Below, one piece after another: positions 30,896 to 40,798 of a DNA stretch of 64,000 nucleotides. Each line of letters opens with the position of its first letter. Within the stretch, counting starts at the first letter, position 1. A model generated the notes under the pieces. The model saw only the letters and a program-made list of their open reading frames with translations. It ran no database searches and was not told the origin of the DNA. Source of the stretch: a virus. The DNA lies in the IMG/VR virus record IMGVR_UViG_3300025141_000075, positions 1 through 64,000 of that record. One strand, written 5' to 3'. A program made the position numbers and the translations under genes.

Positions 30896-33748
30896 TTATC
30901 CCCTTGACAATTTATAAGTAATGTTCAAATCAATTTTTTTGCCCGTCTTCTTTGAAGTTAAACGAATCTTAAAGGTTTTATCCCAAATGGGGTCTTCCGC
31001 AAGTCCGACTTTGATTTTTTCTTTTTGACTATATGATGGTCTGGAATAATCAACGCCATCGGTATTTAATAGCAGTTGCTGAATATTTGGTACAAGGTTA
31101 ACTAGTTTTTTAAATTCTTTTGTTGTATTAATCGCAACGTCGGGCACCAAATCGTGCGGATAAATGGTATCAAAAATGGGATACATATAACCGCCATCAC
31201 TCACAAGCTCGGCCTGATATACAGGACTGAAGTAACCCGGCTCTTCGCGTTCATTCAGAAATCTCATAGTATAATAATATTTTTTATTTGGCTGTATCTT
31301 GTCATAAAATAGTGCTTCCGAGGCAACTGATATATCTTTCAAAACTATTTTTGGTCCGCCGGGGCCGCCTCTGATAGCCGGCTGACGGGGCGCCATCGCT
31401 AGGACACTCTCATGGTCGCCCTCGGGCGCCCAGTGGTGGAAATCCGGTAGATATTCGGCCATGGCTTTATAATTCGCTAGATCAAGCAAAGATACTCGCT
31501 TACCTTCAAATTCTTTATAACTCGTTGGTTTATGATCAAGTCTATAAATTTCAAGGTATCGCGCGATGGAGGCAGACTCTCGTTCTAATTCGGTAGTTTC
31601 AGTAAAACTATTAGAGGCTAAATAATCTCCTTTGTTTTTTTCTTCTTCTTCTGTCAAGACCGCCGGATATGGGAGTTTTTCAAATGCCCGGTGTTCAATC
31701 TCAAAACCAATTCTGCTAGAATCATCATCAACCGGGAAAGGAAGGGCATATGCGGGACTAGTTGGGTGATCAAGAACCCTAACTGTCTTTGTAGCTACCG
31801 GGATTTCAAGCAATTTCAGCGACGGCTGGATTGCAATATTTAAATCGGCCAAATATTTGTAATGTTCGCTAGCAACTTGTGCATCTGTTGCGAATTCATT
31901 TTCTAAAGCACGTGCAGCAAGGGAGGGCCTTTTCGCCGGTGGGGCGCCCGGTCTCATAATATCAATTAACTTATCTTTTCTTTCTTCAGTAAACGGATCA
32001 TAAAATTCAAGACAGTATAGGGGGTTCATAGTTTCAACAGTCAAATCAGATATAACCTTTGTAATTCTCAAATCGCTAGCTTGATATCTAGATCCGTTCA
32101 CAAGCACGTAAGCGTAGATTTTATAAGTATATTCTTCACCATATTTCACCTGAGTGTCAAGAATTTCTGCCCTATGGATGTCGTGAGCATTCATGAGATA
32201 AAAGTTTTGCAGAACGTTTTGAGATTGACCATCGCCGGTTGCTGGGCCGCCAATCTTTTCAACCCGGTACGCCATGGTCTCAGCGAAGCTTGATTCTCGT
32301 ACGGATTCAAAATAGGGGCTTTTGATCTTCTCTAAATATATGTCATCGTCAACATAATCAAGATATTCCGTCAAAGCATAGGTCATCGCGATTGTATTCA
32401 AGTGTCTAAAAAAGCCATCTTTATCATATAGGGCTCTCTTTGTGGGTTCGTTCATATTACCAACACAATAGAAGTCATCTGAAGTATTCAAATAATTTTC
32501 TCTCATATGAAATAACAATTTACCCATATCTACTAACTTTATATCAGCATTGTAAAACTCGTTGCTTTCTTTGTTGGGATTTAGATTTTGTGTCTCTTGT
32601 ACCGAGAAGGACGTAGTAGTGGTTTGCAGGGCTGCTGATTTATCGACAAATAAATCCTTAAGTGTCAACAAAAATTTAGCGGAGGCATCATTGTTTATCA
32701 CACTATCGGTTATGGGGCCGGAGCCTTGAGGCGGCAACTTAACTTTAGTGTACATCGGCAGAGCTTTCTTATTGTCCAATATTTCTAGAAACTCTTTTTG
32801 TAATGAGTTATGATCAAATATTATATTTTTTAATTTTTGAGTGACATACGCCTCTGTTTTATCATTTAAAGGTGCAACGTCTAGAGTGTTATAATAATGC
32901 TTAAGTACTTGTGATTCACCCATGTATGAAAATTCTGTTGGTTTCGCAGCCATCATATTGTGATAATCTTTGACAGTTTTAAGGAATTGTAAAGTGGTAC
33001 TTGTGGGCCACACACTTTCACGATTTATATAATTGAGTATATCAGGTTGACACTGTGAATAGCTATAATCCTCTAGAGACACTGCGGGACGTGCTTCATC
33101 ACCCAAATAAACATCGTCAATTGAGCTAACAGTTTGTAAAATATATGCATTTGGTATAAGAAGCTCGTTATCCAGTGTTGACAAATACTCTTCATATTCT
33201 TTATAATAATAGTTGTATTCATATCCTATTTCAATATTTGAAAAAGAGTCTTTATTTTCTATATTAGATTCTCTTAGTTGCAAGGCTTCATATGGCAATG
33301 AATAATCAAACCAATGATCATAGTATTCCTCACCCGAGTATAAGGCGCCGTACACTTGATTATTAAAATTTCCGCCGGCCCAGATTGCTTGCCAGTGTTT
33401 ATCGTTTTTTATTAACTTATTGTTCCCGTATATTCTAATAGGATACTTTATAATTGGCTGCACGACTTTTGAAGCATAATGTTGGCTTCTTATAATATTT
33501 TGTTCATGATCAAACCTCAATACATAAGTTATATATGGATTTGGATACATTTCTACGGGAACGATTTTGGTGTCGTGCCCGGGCGATATGGGTTCCGCGC
33601 GATAAACCGATTCTAGCGTATACTCCGATCCTCTCTCGGAAGAGCTAACTACTTGCCAGCTTCCCCCAAGCGCTGTACGCAAAGAATCAGACGATCCAGA
33701 AATTAAGTTCTTATCAAAAATTCTAAGTTTTCTGGTATATAAACTCAT
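30896..33748 (-). CDS. Large virion protein with Ig/FN3-like segments (950 aa)
   Basis: ATG 33748 (MSLYTRKLRIFDKNLISGSS) is preferred to an in-frame start at 33805 because it overlaps the upstream stop as TAATG; the extra 19 residues would be an Arg/Trp-rich read of the neighbour's Gly-rich end. The protein is long, Tyr/Asp/Glu-rich and mostly beta with helical stretches. Around residues 540-560 (YGEEYTYKIYAYVLVNGSRY) and 815-845 (NKKYYYTMRFLNEREEPGYF) there are typical FN3-like strands. The C-terminus KTFKIRLTSKKTGKKIDLNI is basic. It sits among baseplate proteins; a peripheral baseplate or fibre-connecting role is plausible. Confidence 0.78.
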   Translation of the reverse strand: MSLYTRKLRIFDKNLISGSSDSLRTALGGSWQVVSSSERGSEYTLESVYRAEPISPGHDTKIVPVEMYPNPYITYVLRFDHEQNIIRSQHYASKVVQPIIKYPIRIYGNNKLIKNDKHWQAIWAGGNFNNQVYGALYSGEEYYDHWFDYSLPYEALQLRESNIENKDSFSNIEIGYEYNYYYKEYEEYLSTLDNELLIPNAYILQTVSSIDDVYLGDEARPAVSLEDYSYSQCQPDILNYINRESVWPTSTTLQFLKTVKDYHNMMAAKPTEFSYMGESQVLKHYYNTLDVAPLNDKTEAYVTQKLKNIIFDHNSLQKEFLEILDNKKALPMYTKVKLPPQGSGPITDSVINNDASAKFLLTLKDLFVDKSAALQTTTTSFSVQETQNLNPNKESNEFYNADIKLVDMGKLLFHMRENYLNTSDDFYCVGNMNEPTKRALYDKDGFFRHLNTIAMTYALTEYLDYVDDDIYLEKIKSPYFESVRESSFAETMAYRVEKIGGPATGDGQSQNVLQNFYLMNAHDIHRAEILDTQVKYGEEYTYKIYAYVLVNGSRYQASDLRITKVISDLTVETMNPLYCLEFYDPFTEERKDKLIDIMRPGAPPAKRPSLAARALENEFATDAQVASEHYKYLADLNIAIQPSLKLLEIPVATKTVRVLDHPTSPAYALPFPVDDDSSRIGFEIEHRAFEKLPYPAVLTEEEEKNKGDYLASNSFTETTELERESASIARYLEIYRLDHKPTSYKEFEGKRVSLLDLANYKAMAEYLPDFHHWAPEGDHESVLAMAPRQPAIRGGPGGPKIVLKDISVASEALFYDKIQPNKKYYYTMRFLNEREEPGYFSPVYQAELVSDGGYMYPIFDTIYPHDLVPDVAINTTKEFKKLVNLVPNIQQLLLNTDGVDYSRPSYSQKEKIKVGLAEDPIWDKTFKIRLTSKKTGKKIDLNITYKLSRG

Positions 33749-35196
33749 TAGTACATGCCCCCATCGCCGGTGGGCAAGCCACCACCGCCGTCGCCGGGCC
33801 TCCAATCTGCCTTAGAGCCGGCGTCTCGTGCTTCTTCCATTTCGGCTGCGTCAAAGCCGGCGGTGTCGGAGGAGGTTGGGACCAGCGTCGGGTTCATCAT
33901 ATAGTAATAACTAAGATCAAAAAATCCTCCTGTTGGAGTTTCGGGCGCCCTATAAGCTTCACCACTATATGTGTCAACATAATGAGATGGGTAATATCCT
34001 GCTGTAGAGAATTCAGCATCGTCTGTACTGGCTATCGCCGCTTGAATATTGGTACCTGACGATAACGCCAAATTAGCGGGCGTGATTTGTTCCGGAGTCA
34101 ATTGTTGTGTATCTACTTTCTTAAACGTGTACGCCACCTCAATAAAGGTCGTTGCCAAAAAATTTGCCATCCCCATATACAAGTTGTTTAATGTTGTATT
34201 CAGATCATTTGGTTGGCCGAACCGAGCCTTAAGTGCTTCTTCTTCTAATATATTGTAGGTAACTTTAAATTCATTTTCGCGAGGTACTTGTCGTTCCTTA
34301 TAAAGTGATTTGAGGCGGTCTTCTTTAAAAAATTGAAGACTCGTAGCCTCTGAGGTTGCCGGGGTACCGGGCACGTTTTCCATCCGATCAATGATTGTAG
34401 AAGGATAAGGTACTTTAAAAGACAATACCGCGGAAGAATTTTCGACAGCGCGGATCCAGTCTGGAAAGGGCAATACGCTGTTTTGGGGTTCGCCGGCTGT
34501 AGACTCCACATATTCACCAGTATATGGATCGAGGTGGTAACCGGCCGTCGCAAATCCGCCGCCGGGTCGACCATCGCCGCGCGCGATGCTATCGGCCCAG
34601 TCATCTATTAGAGTAGCTCGCTTCCCGGAAGTTGCTTTGGCTTTTTGGAAAGGCATACAGTATCTTACACCATCTGTGGCCTCAATTATAACATTTTTTG
34701 GTCGTGTGGCTGCCTCAACGACGGTGAAGTCAGCACGTTCAAGTTCATCCGTTGTATAGCCGGCTGAGGCAGCGTATGAACCATGGTCGCATTTCCAAAA
34801 GTCGCCGGAGGGGTCTTCACCATTGGTATTAACGGTAACCATAATTGGGGGGTCACCAATAGGATAATAAGTTTTGGCATATACGCTTTCACCTTGCTGG
34901 ACGGAATTATATACAGAATTCCTCGTCCATCCGATCGCAATTTCAGAATTAGTTCTTTCGCTAAAGTCCCCCAACCGTTTGGTTGTTGATCTAGCAGTTA
35001 ACGGCTCAAACGTTTCTTGATCATAGCCTATAATTGAATATGAGCCACCACCAAAAATATTTTGAGATTCCGGGGAGGAATCGGGTGATGCAAAATTGGC
35101 AACCTTGGGCTTGTTGTCAGCTTCTAGATCCCTCACGAGATCCTCATCCGCTAATTCCTTGTATGCGCCGGCCATTTCGCCAAATGGTGCTCCCAT
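33748..35196 (-). CDS. Virion protein of unknown role with Gly-rich C-terminus (482 aa)
   Basis: Starts MGAPFGEMAGAYKELADEDL. The middle contains TYYPIGDPPIMVTVNTNGED and FPDWIRAVENSSAVLSFKVP, then ENEFKVTYNILEEEALKARF, suggesting alternating beta domains and linkers. The final 60 residues, with SYYYMMNPTLVPTSSDTAG and ADWRPGDGGGGLPTGDGGMY, are flexible. The stop overlaps the next start, giving tight coupling with the 950-residue protein. No domain was recognised; classification rests on position in the structural block. Confidence 0.72.
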   Translation of the reverse strand: MGAPFGEMAGAYKELADEDLVRDLEADNKPKVANFASPDSSPESQNIFGGGSYSIIGYDQETFEPLTARSTTKRLGDFSERTNSEIAIGWTRNSVYNSVQQGESVYAKTYYPIGDPPIMVTVNTNGEDPSGDFWKCDHGSYAASAGYTTDELERADFTVVEAATRPKNVIIEATDGVRYCMPFQKAKATSGKRATLIDDWADSIARGDGRPGGGFATAGYHLDPYTGEYVESTAGEPQNSVLPFPDWIRAVENSSAVLSFKVPYPSTIIDRMENVPGTPATSEATSLQFFKEDRLKSLYKERQVPRENEFKVTYNILEEEALKARFGQPNDLNTTLNNLYMGMANFLATTFIEVAYTFKKVDTQQLTPEQITPANLALSSGTNIQAAIASTDDAEFSTAGYYPSHYVDTYSGEAYRAPETPTGGFFDLSYYYMMNPTLVPTSSDTAGFDAAEMEEARDAGSKADWRPGDGGGGLPTGDGGMY

Positions 35197-35199
35197 TAT

Positions 35200-35865
35200 T
35201 TAACCTCCTTGTTTTCCATATGCTATTTTAAAATGTGGTATCATAAGTCTTGGACTTGTTTTTGAAATACGTTTCTGTTGTTTTGTAATCTGCTCTACCA
35301 ATCGCACAACATTGGGAGTGTTGATTTTCTGTATCCTAAGTTTGTGCCGTTTTTCAAGATCTGTCGGATTGTCATCTGGTTTAAAAATATTAGAGGTCTC
35401 AGCGGCATCAAGCTCTGATGGGATTTTGTATAATTCACCTATTTTAACCATAAGTGGGGGCCCTTGTTTCTTATCAAAACTAACTTTATCAAACAAATTT
35501 GCATTTGGTATATTTGTAGTATCTGTCTCTAACTGTAATAGTGAAAAATCAACGGCAAATTGCGCAACGGAGCTGTCAGGAGACCGAGGACTGGGTGCCT
35601 TTGGCGCCGTCATAACAAATCCAATCCCCATTGATGAGAGGATCCCTAGGGCATCGTCGTTAGCTGTACTGTTGTCAGGCGGTTCGGCCAGAAGTCCCTT
35701 GTTGGCGAAATTCATTCTAGCTTGTTTTAAATTTTGAATATTTTGGCCCGGGCCCGTTCTTTTATTGCAGCCCGGGCATTTTATTTGAGTTCTGCGTGCA
35801 CCAGTCGTACTACCAGCTACCTCTTGCGCTTTGGCTAGATCTTTGGGGCGTACCTGTCTTGGCAT
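35200..35865 (-). CDS. Unknown protein with one CxxC knuckle (221 aa)
   Basis: The N-terminus is basic and carries KCPGCNKRTGPG (residues ~29-40), a single CxxC that would need a partner or a dimer for metal binding. It then has SSVAQFAVDFSLLQLETD and a C-terminal basic helical region (VRLVEQITKQQKRISKTSPR). AAAAAAGGAGACAAA is the Shine-Dalgarno. It lies between two large structural genes and probably serves in tail or baseplate assembly. The function is not known. Confidence 0.68.
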   Translation of the reverse strand: MPRQVRPKDLAKAQEVAGSTTGARRTQIKCPGCNKRTGPGQNIQNLKQARMNFANKGLLAEPPDNSTANDDALGILSSMGIGFVMTAPKAPSPRSPDSSVAQFAVDFSLLQLETDTTNIPNANLFDKVSFDKKQGPPLMVKIGELYKIPSELDAAETSNIFKPDDNPTDLEKRHKLRIQKINTPNVVRLVEQITKQQKRISKTSPRLMIPHFKIAYGKQGG

Positions 35866-35913
35866 GATTTTGTCTCCTTTTTTAATTAGTATTAATGTTA
35901 TATTTTTGCTTGT

Positions 35914-38900
35914 TCAATCCATCTTGCGGCCGATGTGATCTTCACCAATATTACTGGTTTCTGTGTCGTCTAATTCGTTGAATCCAGTATTAGCTTGATC
36001 CATTGCAGATTCGTGCTGCTGGCCGGTTGTATATGTTTCGGAAGAATATTCCGTCGCGGCGCCGGACATGGAGGAAGCGGCCTTTCTTAGATATTCATCG
36101 TAACTCGCGAAGTCGCGGATGACATCAAAGCCCGGGATTTGTCTTTCATAACCTCCCTGCGGTGTAGACCCCTCGGGGTAATAGTTGAGGTAACGTTTGG
36201 TGTCGTCAACCAGGAAATCAGGGCCGTTGTAGAGTTTTCCGGCGCCTTTGGGGCTGCCGGAGAACCAGCCATATCTTCTTTCACCCTTTTCGTTGCCTGC
36301 TTTTTGTTTGCGTTTTTTGGCGCGGTATCTATAAGCTCGTTTAATAAACCTACACTTAATATCGCCCTCGAGGTCGCGACGATAGCTGGCATAAACTGTT
36401 GGTTCACCATATTTTTCAACATCATACCAATCTACCACATCGTCTTCGTAATGTGGGTCAATCCAAACATAACCGTATTTATCATTGGCAATACCCATGG
36501 GATCAATATCTGAAAATTCGTCTTTTACGACGTCGTAGTTTTGTGCTTGAAGGCTTGTTTTGCCATATTTGGAGAAATCTTTCTTTGTATTCCAAGCATC
36601 CCACCACCAGACGTACCAGCATCCGCCCTGCCAATTAACTCGCTGGGCCTCATACTCTAATTTTTCCTCGTATACGAGCTTCCTTTCCTCAAAAAGCAGT
36701 TTGATATCCTCGGCGACATCTCCGCGGACTGATTGAAGCGCCTCATGATAGGCAGCTTGTGCATCATTATATCTTGTCTGTTCAGCGTTAATGACACTTA
36801 TAAATGCATCGCGATCTGATTCAGACTGATTAGAATAGGTAGAGTCCGTCCAGCTGTTTTCAAGAGTCAGTGTCTGCACAAATGGAGTAGCAAAGGCGCT
36901 TGGGCCGGCATAGCCGCTGTCCGGACAAGCTCGTGGTTCCGACATATACTTACCGAGAGTAGAAGATTCAGAATAATATGTTTCATAAAAATCAATATAA
37001 TTATAATAAAAGGCCTTTAAAGCTTCTAGGGTGCCCGATCTCGGTGATATTTTTTGAACAAGATTGCGCGCAGCTATCAACATCTGCGTTGGATCGCCGG
37101 CATACTTATTTGTCATAAAATCTACATTTTTAATATAGGAGACCGCGGTCATAAGCCATGGCGCTGAACCGGGTGCGGCAGCAAACTCGGCGTCCATAGA
37201 CTCAGCGAAGAAATCGTTAAATACTCCATCAATATTATTATAGCTGCACTCCTGTGACGCGTCTAATAAATATGCTCTGAGTGCTTCTCCGAGATAATAA
37301 TAATGACTAATAAGATCAACCATTACTTGTTTTGTCCCATCTTGTATGTGTACCTCATAATCATATTTGTCCAAGGTGGGGAGATTGTATTCATGCATGG
37401 TGCTATGCTGATCTATATTTTGAAACTCAAATGCCATCAGTTTGCCATTATTGTCTGAGGCTTCTTGGGTATCAGCAAGGAATCCCATATTTCTTTCAGT
37501 TAAATAATGTTGCAAAATCTTGTTTCTGTTGGTTGTTACTTTTTCAGGATAGGCTGCCTGAGATACCGTGACGCCCAGTGTGCTCGGTGATGGGCCCGAA
37601 GTTCGCTCAACTTGACTAGTGGCAAGATTGGGATCATAGTTGGTTGCCGGGGACCAGCCCGCAGTTTCTGTCATGTCTCTGGTATATGTAAGAATTGGGC
37701 TGTGCGCTCCATCTTGAGCATCTTGGGCGTCCTTGGGATTAGCTTCTGTTACGGGCATATATTTTTTCAATACTGCTTTTTTGGGTACGAAATACCTTTG
37801 TAACAATTCATTGCCAAAATGTTTTTGAAAACTTCTAACATTTATCATAGTAGCCAAAAATGAGTTATTAACAATATGTTGTTGCCAGTCATAAAGAAAA
37901 TATCCAAAACTAACATTATATTCTTCTTTAGCAAAATAGTTTGTCTGGAATAACCCAGCGTACGCCGGATCATCAACGGTGATTGTTTTTCTGCCTAACA
38001 AGGTATCCATATAAATTACGAGATAACCTTCTTCGTTGATCTCAAAATTGTAGTTGACGTTTCCAGCCTGTGTACCGCCCGTGGCAGATCTGGCATATCG
38101 ATCCTTCAACTCACCGACTCCGACCTCGCCCGGGCCAAATTCAGCTCCAGTTTGGCCAACGAAAGGAGTATCATCTAAATAATCCGCTAATTTTACCCTA
38201 TATGATGGCTCATCTGTCCAAACAATACTTCTCCCTAAATTAAAGTTTTTCAACAACTCTTCGGCCGCCAAGGGTCTTGGATTCGGCAATTCATAGCCGG
38301 CCCTTTTAAACTTTCTTTCGTCCATGACTTTAGCATTAATAGTCAATTTCTTCGTTAGAGGGGTTCCAGAGATTATGACACTGTTGGCTCTATTTAATAA
38401 TTCTCCAGAATCACTGTAAAATGCGCCCGTTTTAGTACCAGATGAGCGATCCAAAATAGTACGGCGGGCTTGTGCGAGGCGCGGTACAAGATTTGGGGAT
38501 TTCGCGTATTTTGTTAAGGCATAACTGACTGATTCTAACGATGCTTCAAGCATTGGATCCGCGCTATCACTATCGTTTAATGGTCGTGCGCCGCCGACGG
38601 AGGTGGCTATAACATCCAATCGTTTAAATGGTGATATTAATTTATGATATCTGTCTATAAGCATCTTAAATTCAGACGCAATTATTTTATGATTTGTGGT
38701 ATCAGCTTTATAATATTTACCATTTAGTCCTCGTAAGGGAGCTTGGCCATAGATTTCATTATTTGCATCAAAAAAACTATATTCAATTTGCGAGTCACTA
38801 ACTGCGCCGTCAATAAGAACATGCTCGTAAGCCACATCACCGAATGCCATGGAGAGAGCAGCGTTTGTTTTAATATTTGAGGTCCGGAGTTGTTCTGGCG

Positions 38901-39717
38901 TCAAAATGCTGGAAAATGCTAAAATATTCACATTGGCATTATGAGATTCTGCGTACCGATATTTAAGAAGGTGCTCGTAGTCTTCCGGGTATCTATCATA
39001 CATCAATCGTTCGCCAGAGGTCAACGGAACCTGTTCCGGAACTTTAACAACGGTTTGATGGTTTTGAACAGTCTGCACCTTCAGGATTTTTTGGCCGTCT
39101 TTAGAATAAAATGTAGTATATTGACCTTCGTCTATTGCTCTCATGATATCTTCTTTTGAGATGTGTATTATATCATATGAAACACCTTTATTCGGAGCGT
39201 CAGGATCGAAACCTATTGTGTGGGCGCCTATGTTTTGGTAAGAAGTTGGCGGTGGGTCTTTCAATAATTCAACCAAAATGGAGCTATCATATAATAATAG
39301 AGACAACTCATCAACAGCATCTTCAGCGTCTCTGAAATCAACACCTGTGGCCTTTTTATATTTTTTCATCGTCTCCTCGTGGTCTGTTCTGGGGCTGACA
39401 AGGTGCTCTTTTGTTTTCTTTTCAAGCGTATAGAATAGATCGGGACCGTGAGATGTGGACTTGGTAACAATATAATAAAATTGTAACTTATTAACTATGT
39501 CTTTAACAAAGTTGATATCGTTATTTGGCATAACAGGATCGTGTTCCGGCACCGTAAACAGGAGAGAAGATCTAATTTCCATAATGAAAGCGCCGCGGAG
39601 CGATTCACCGGTTATGGAATGGGTCGGGCTTCTTAATGTAACCAAATCAATGTAAGGAGTTGGAAAAAATTCCCCAAAGTTCTTATTTAAATCGCCAGTG
39701 TATACTAATCTAGACAT
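35914..39717 (-). CDS. Very large virion protein (1267 aa)
   Basis: Begins MSRLVYTGDLNKNFGEFFPT. It is Tyr-, Asp- and Ala-rich with alternating helical and strand regions, including YDWQQHIVNNSFLATMINVR and a long helix VRGDVAEDIKLLFEERKLVY. Near residue 1040 is the very aromatic cluster CWYVWWWDAWNTK, followed by a basic stretch YRYRAKKRKQKAG. Its ATG overlaps the stop of the 352-residue gene upstream. No family was recognised. Size and location point to a baseplate wedge, arm or tail-fibre-anchor protein. Confidence 0.75.
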   Translation of the reverse strand: MSRLVYTGDLNKNFGEFFPTPYIDLVTLRSPTHSITGESLRGAFIMEIRSSLLFTVPEHDPVMPNNDINFVKDIVNKLQFYYIVTKSTSHGPDLFYTLEKKTKEHLVSPRTDHEETMKKYKKATGVDFRDAEDAVDELSLLLYDSSILVELLKDPPPTSYQNIGAHTIGFDPDAPNKGVSYDIIHISKEDIMRAIDEGQYTTFYSKDGQKILKVQTVQNHQTVVKVPEQVPLTSGERLMYDRYPEDYEHLLKYRYAESHNANVNILAFSSILTPEQLRTSNIKTNAALSMAFGDVAYEHVLIDGAVSDSQIEYSFFDANNEIYGQAPLRGLNGKYYKADTTNHKIIASEFKMLIDRYHKLISPFKRLDVIATSVGGARPLNDSDSADPMLEASLESVSYALTKYAKSPNLVPRLAQARRTILDRSSGTKTGAFYSDSGELLNRANSVIISGTPLTKKLTINAKVMDERKFKRAGYELPNPRPLAAEELLKNFNLGRSIVWTDEPSYRVKLADYLDDTPFVGQTGAEFGPGEVGVGELKDRYARSATGGTQAGNVNYNFEINEEGYLVIYMDTLLGRKTITVDDPAYAGLFQTNYFAKEEYNVSFGYFLYDWQQHIVNNSFLATMINVRSFQKHFGNELLQRYFVPKKAVLKKYMPVTEANPKDAQDAQDGAHSPILTYTRDMTETAGWSPATNYDPNLATSQVERTSGPSPSTLGVTVSQAAYPEKVTTNRNKILQHYLTERNMGFLADTQEASDNNGKLMAFEFQNIDQHSTMHEYNLPTLDKYDYEVHIQDGTKQVMVDLISHYYYLGEALRAYLLDASQECSYNNIDGVFNDFFAESMDAEFAAAPGSAPWLMTAVSYIKNVDFMTNKYAGDPTQMLIAARNLVQKISPRSGTLEALKAFYYNYIDFYETYYSESSTLGKYMSEPRACPDSGYAGPSAFATPFVQTLTLENSWTDSTYSNQSESDRDAFISVINAEQTRYNDAQAAYHEALQSVRGDVAEDIKLLFEERKLVYEEKLEYEAQRVNWQGGCWYVWWWDAWNTKKDFSKYGKTSLQAQNYDVVKDEFSDIDPMGIANDKYGYVWIDPHYEDDVVDWYDVEKYGEPTVYASYRRDLEGDIKCRFIKRAYRYRAKKRKQKAGNEKGERRYGWFSGSPKGAGKLYNGPDFLVDDTKRYLNYYPEGSTPQGGYERQIPGFDVIRDFASYDEYLRKAASSMSGAATEYSSETYTTGQQHESAMDQANTGFNELDDTETSNIGEDHIGRKMD

Positions 39718-40763
39718 ATCTCAGCCTCCGACACGCTGCCATAAATATCAAACAATAAATCTTCCTCATCTCCAGGATTATCACAATTAAAGTCCAAATC
39801 AACATAATAAGAATCTTTGTTAAAATTAGAAGCTGCCTTACACGCGTAGTAGCTTGGAATATCAGCGTCAAGCACTAAATCAAAGTAGTATTTAACATCT
39901 TGGGGACTTAAAGTGCTGCCAACATCGTCGCGATCCAAATATGACCCCTCAACAGTTTCTTCCGGCAAACTTTCATCCGCATTTGTGGGCATTGTCATAT
40001 AGCCATCAATAATCTGAGGAGGGATCTTGGGGAAATATTTTCTCTTAAGGTGCTGAAATTCTTCTCCTACTACTTTATCGCTGAATTCAAATACTTCTAT
40101 TTCAAAATTTTTAGTCAGCAACTCTGTGTTCATTTCTTCAATGTAAAAGAGGGAATCGTCTCTTTCTAGAAAAATTATCTTTTTATCTATAAACTCAGTC
40201 GTTGCTAACTCAAAGTCTCTTGGTTCAATAGAGTTGTATGAATCATTATAATATGATTCAGCCGTCATGGTTCTTAGGGTATAACTGGCAGTCAGATGTA
40301 GTTGCGGAACCCTAGAATTATTTTGAGCATCTAAAAAGCTGCTAGATAGAATCTTATTGTGGAGAGATACCACTTTCCACGCCGGCGCCACTTGGGCACC
40401 GCCTTGAAGATACGCATCCCCCAATACTTGATCGAATCTAAAAATATCTTTTCGAGGCGATTCTAAAGATGGTTCAATATCAACAGTAAAAAAGTTAATC
40501 TCTCCTACGCCATCGCGATTATTAATTTCTTCAAGATCACGAAATAGAGTCAAGCCTTCCAAATATTGTGTTTCTTCTTTAATTCGCTTGCGCGTTTCAT
40601 TCTGAACTTCGGCAAGGCCGGCGTATTGCGAATCATATAATATATTATCATCAAAGAACGCATAATAAATAGGTTTAAAGTTACCACGACCAAGGAGGTG
40701 TTTGCCATAAGATGTTAGCTTAAAATCAATTACATCCTGTTTTTTATTTAGAAATCTTGCCAT
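39705..40763 (-). CDS. Structural protein with DVIDFxLTxYGKxLLxxGNF N-terminus (352 aa)
   Basis: The N-terminal ~55 residues (FLNKKQDVIDFKLTSYGKHL, then LGRGNFKPIYYAFFDDNILY) resemble those of 29825-30856 and are a recurrent start in marine myophage structural proteins. Downstream is RRKDIFRF-like DNA-code region PSLESPRKDIFRFDQVLGDA and a domain with acidic C-terminus ending GSVSEAEICLD. It overlaps the next gene by 13 bases. Likely a baseplate or tail component made with its large neighbours; no enzymatic motif is seen. Confidence 0.75.
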   Translation of the reverse strand: MARFLNKKQDVIDFKLTSYGKHLLGRGNFKPIYYAFFDDNILYDSQYAGLAEVQNETRKRIKEETQYLEGLTLFRDLEEINNRDGVGEINFFTVDIEPSLESPRKDIFRFDQVLGDAYLQGGAQVAPAWKVVSLHNKILSSSFLDAQNNSRVPQLHLTASYTLRTMTAESYYNDSYNSIEPRDFELATTEFIDKKIIFLERDDSLFYIEEMNTELLTKNFEIEVFEFSDKVVGEEFQHLKRKYFPKIPPQIIDGYMTMPTNADESLPEETVEGSYLDRDDVGSTLSPQDVKYYFDLVLDADIPSYYACKAASNFNKDSYYVDLDFNCDNPGDEEDLLFDIYGSVSEAEICLD

Positions 40764-40798
40764 TTTTGAATCCTTTATTAATTAGTCGCTTGTGAAAG

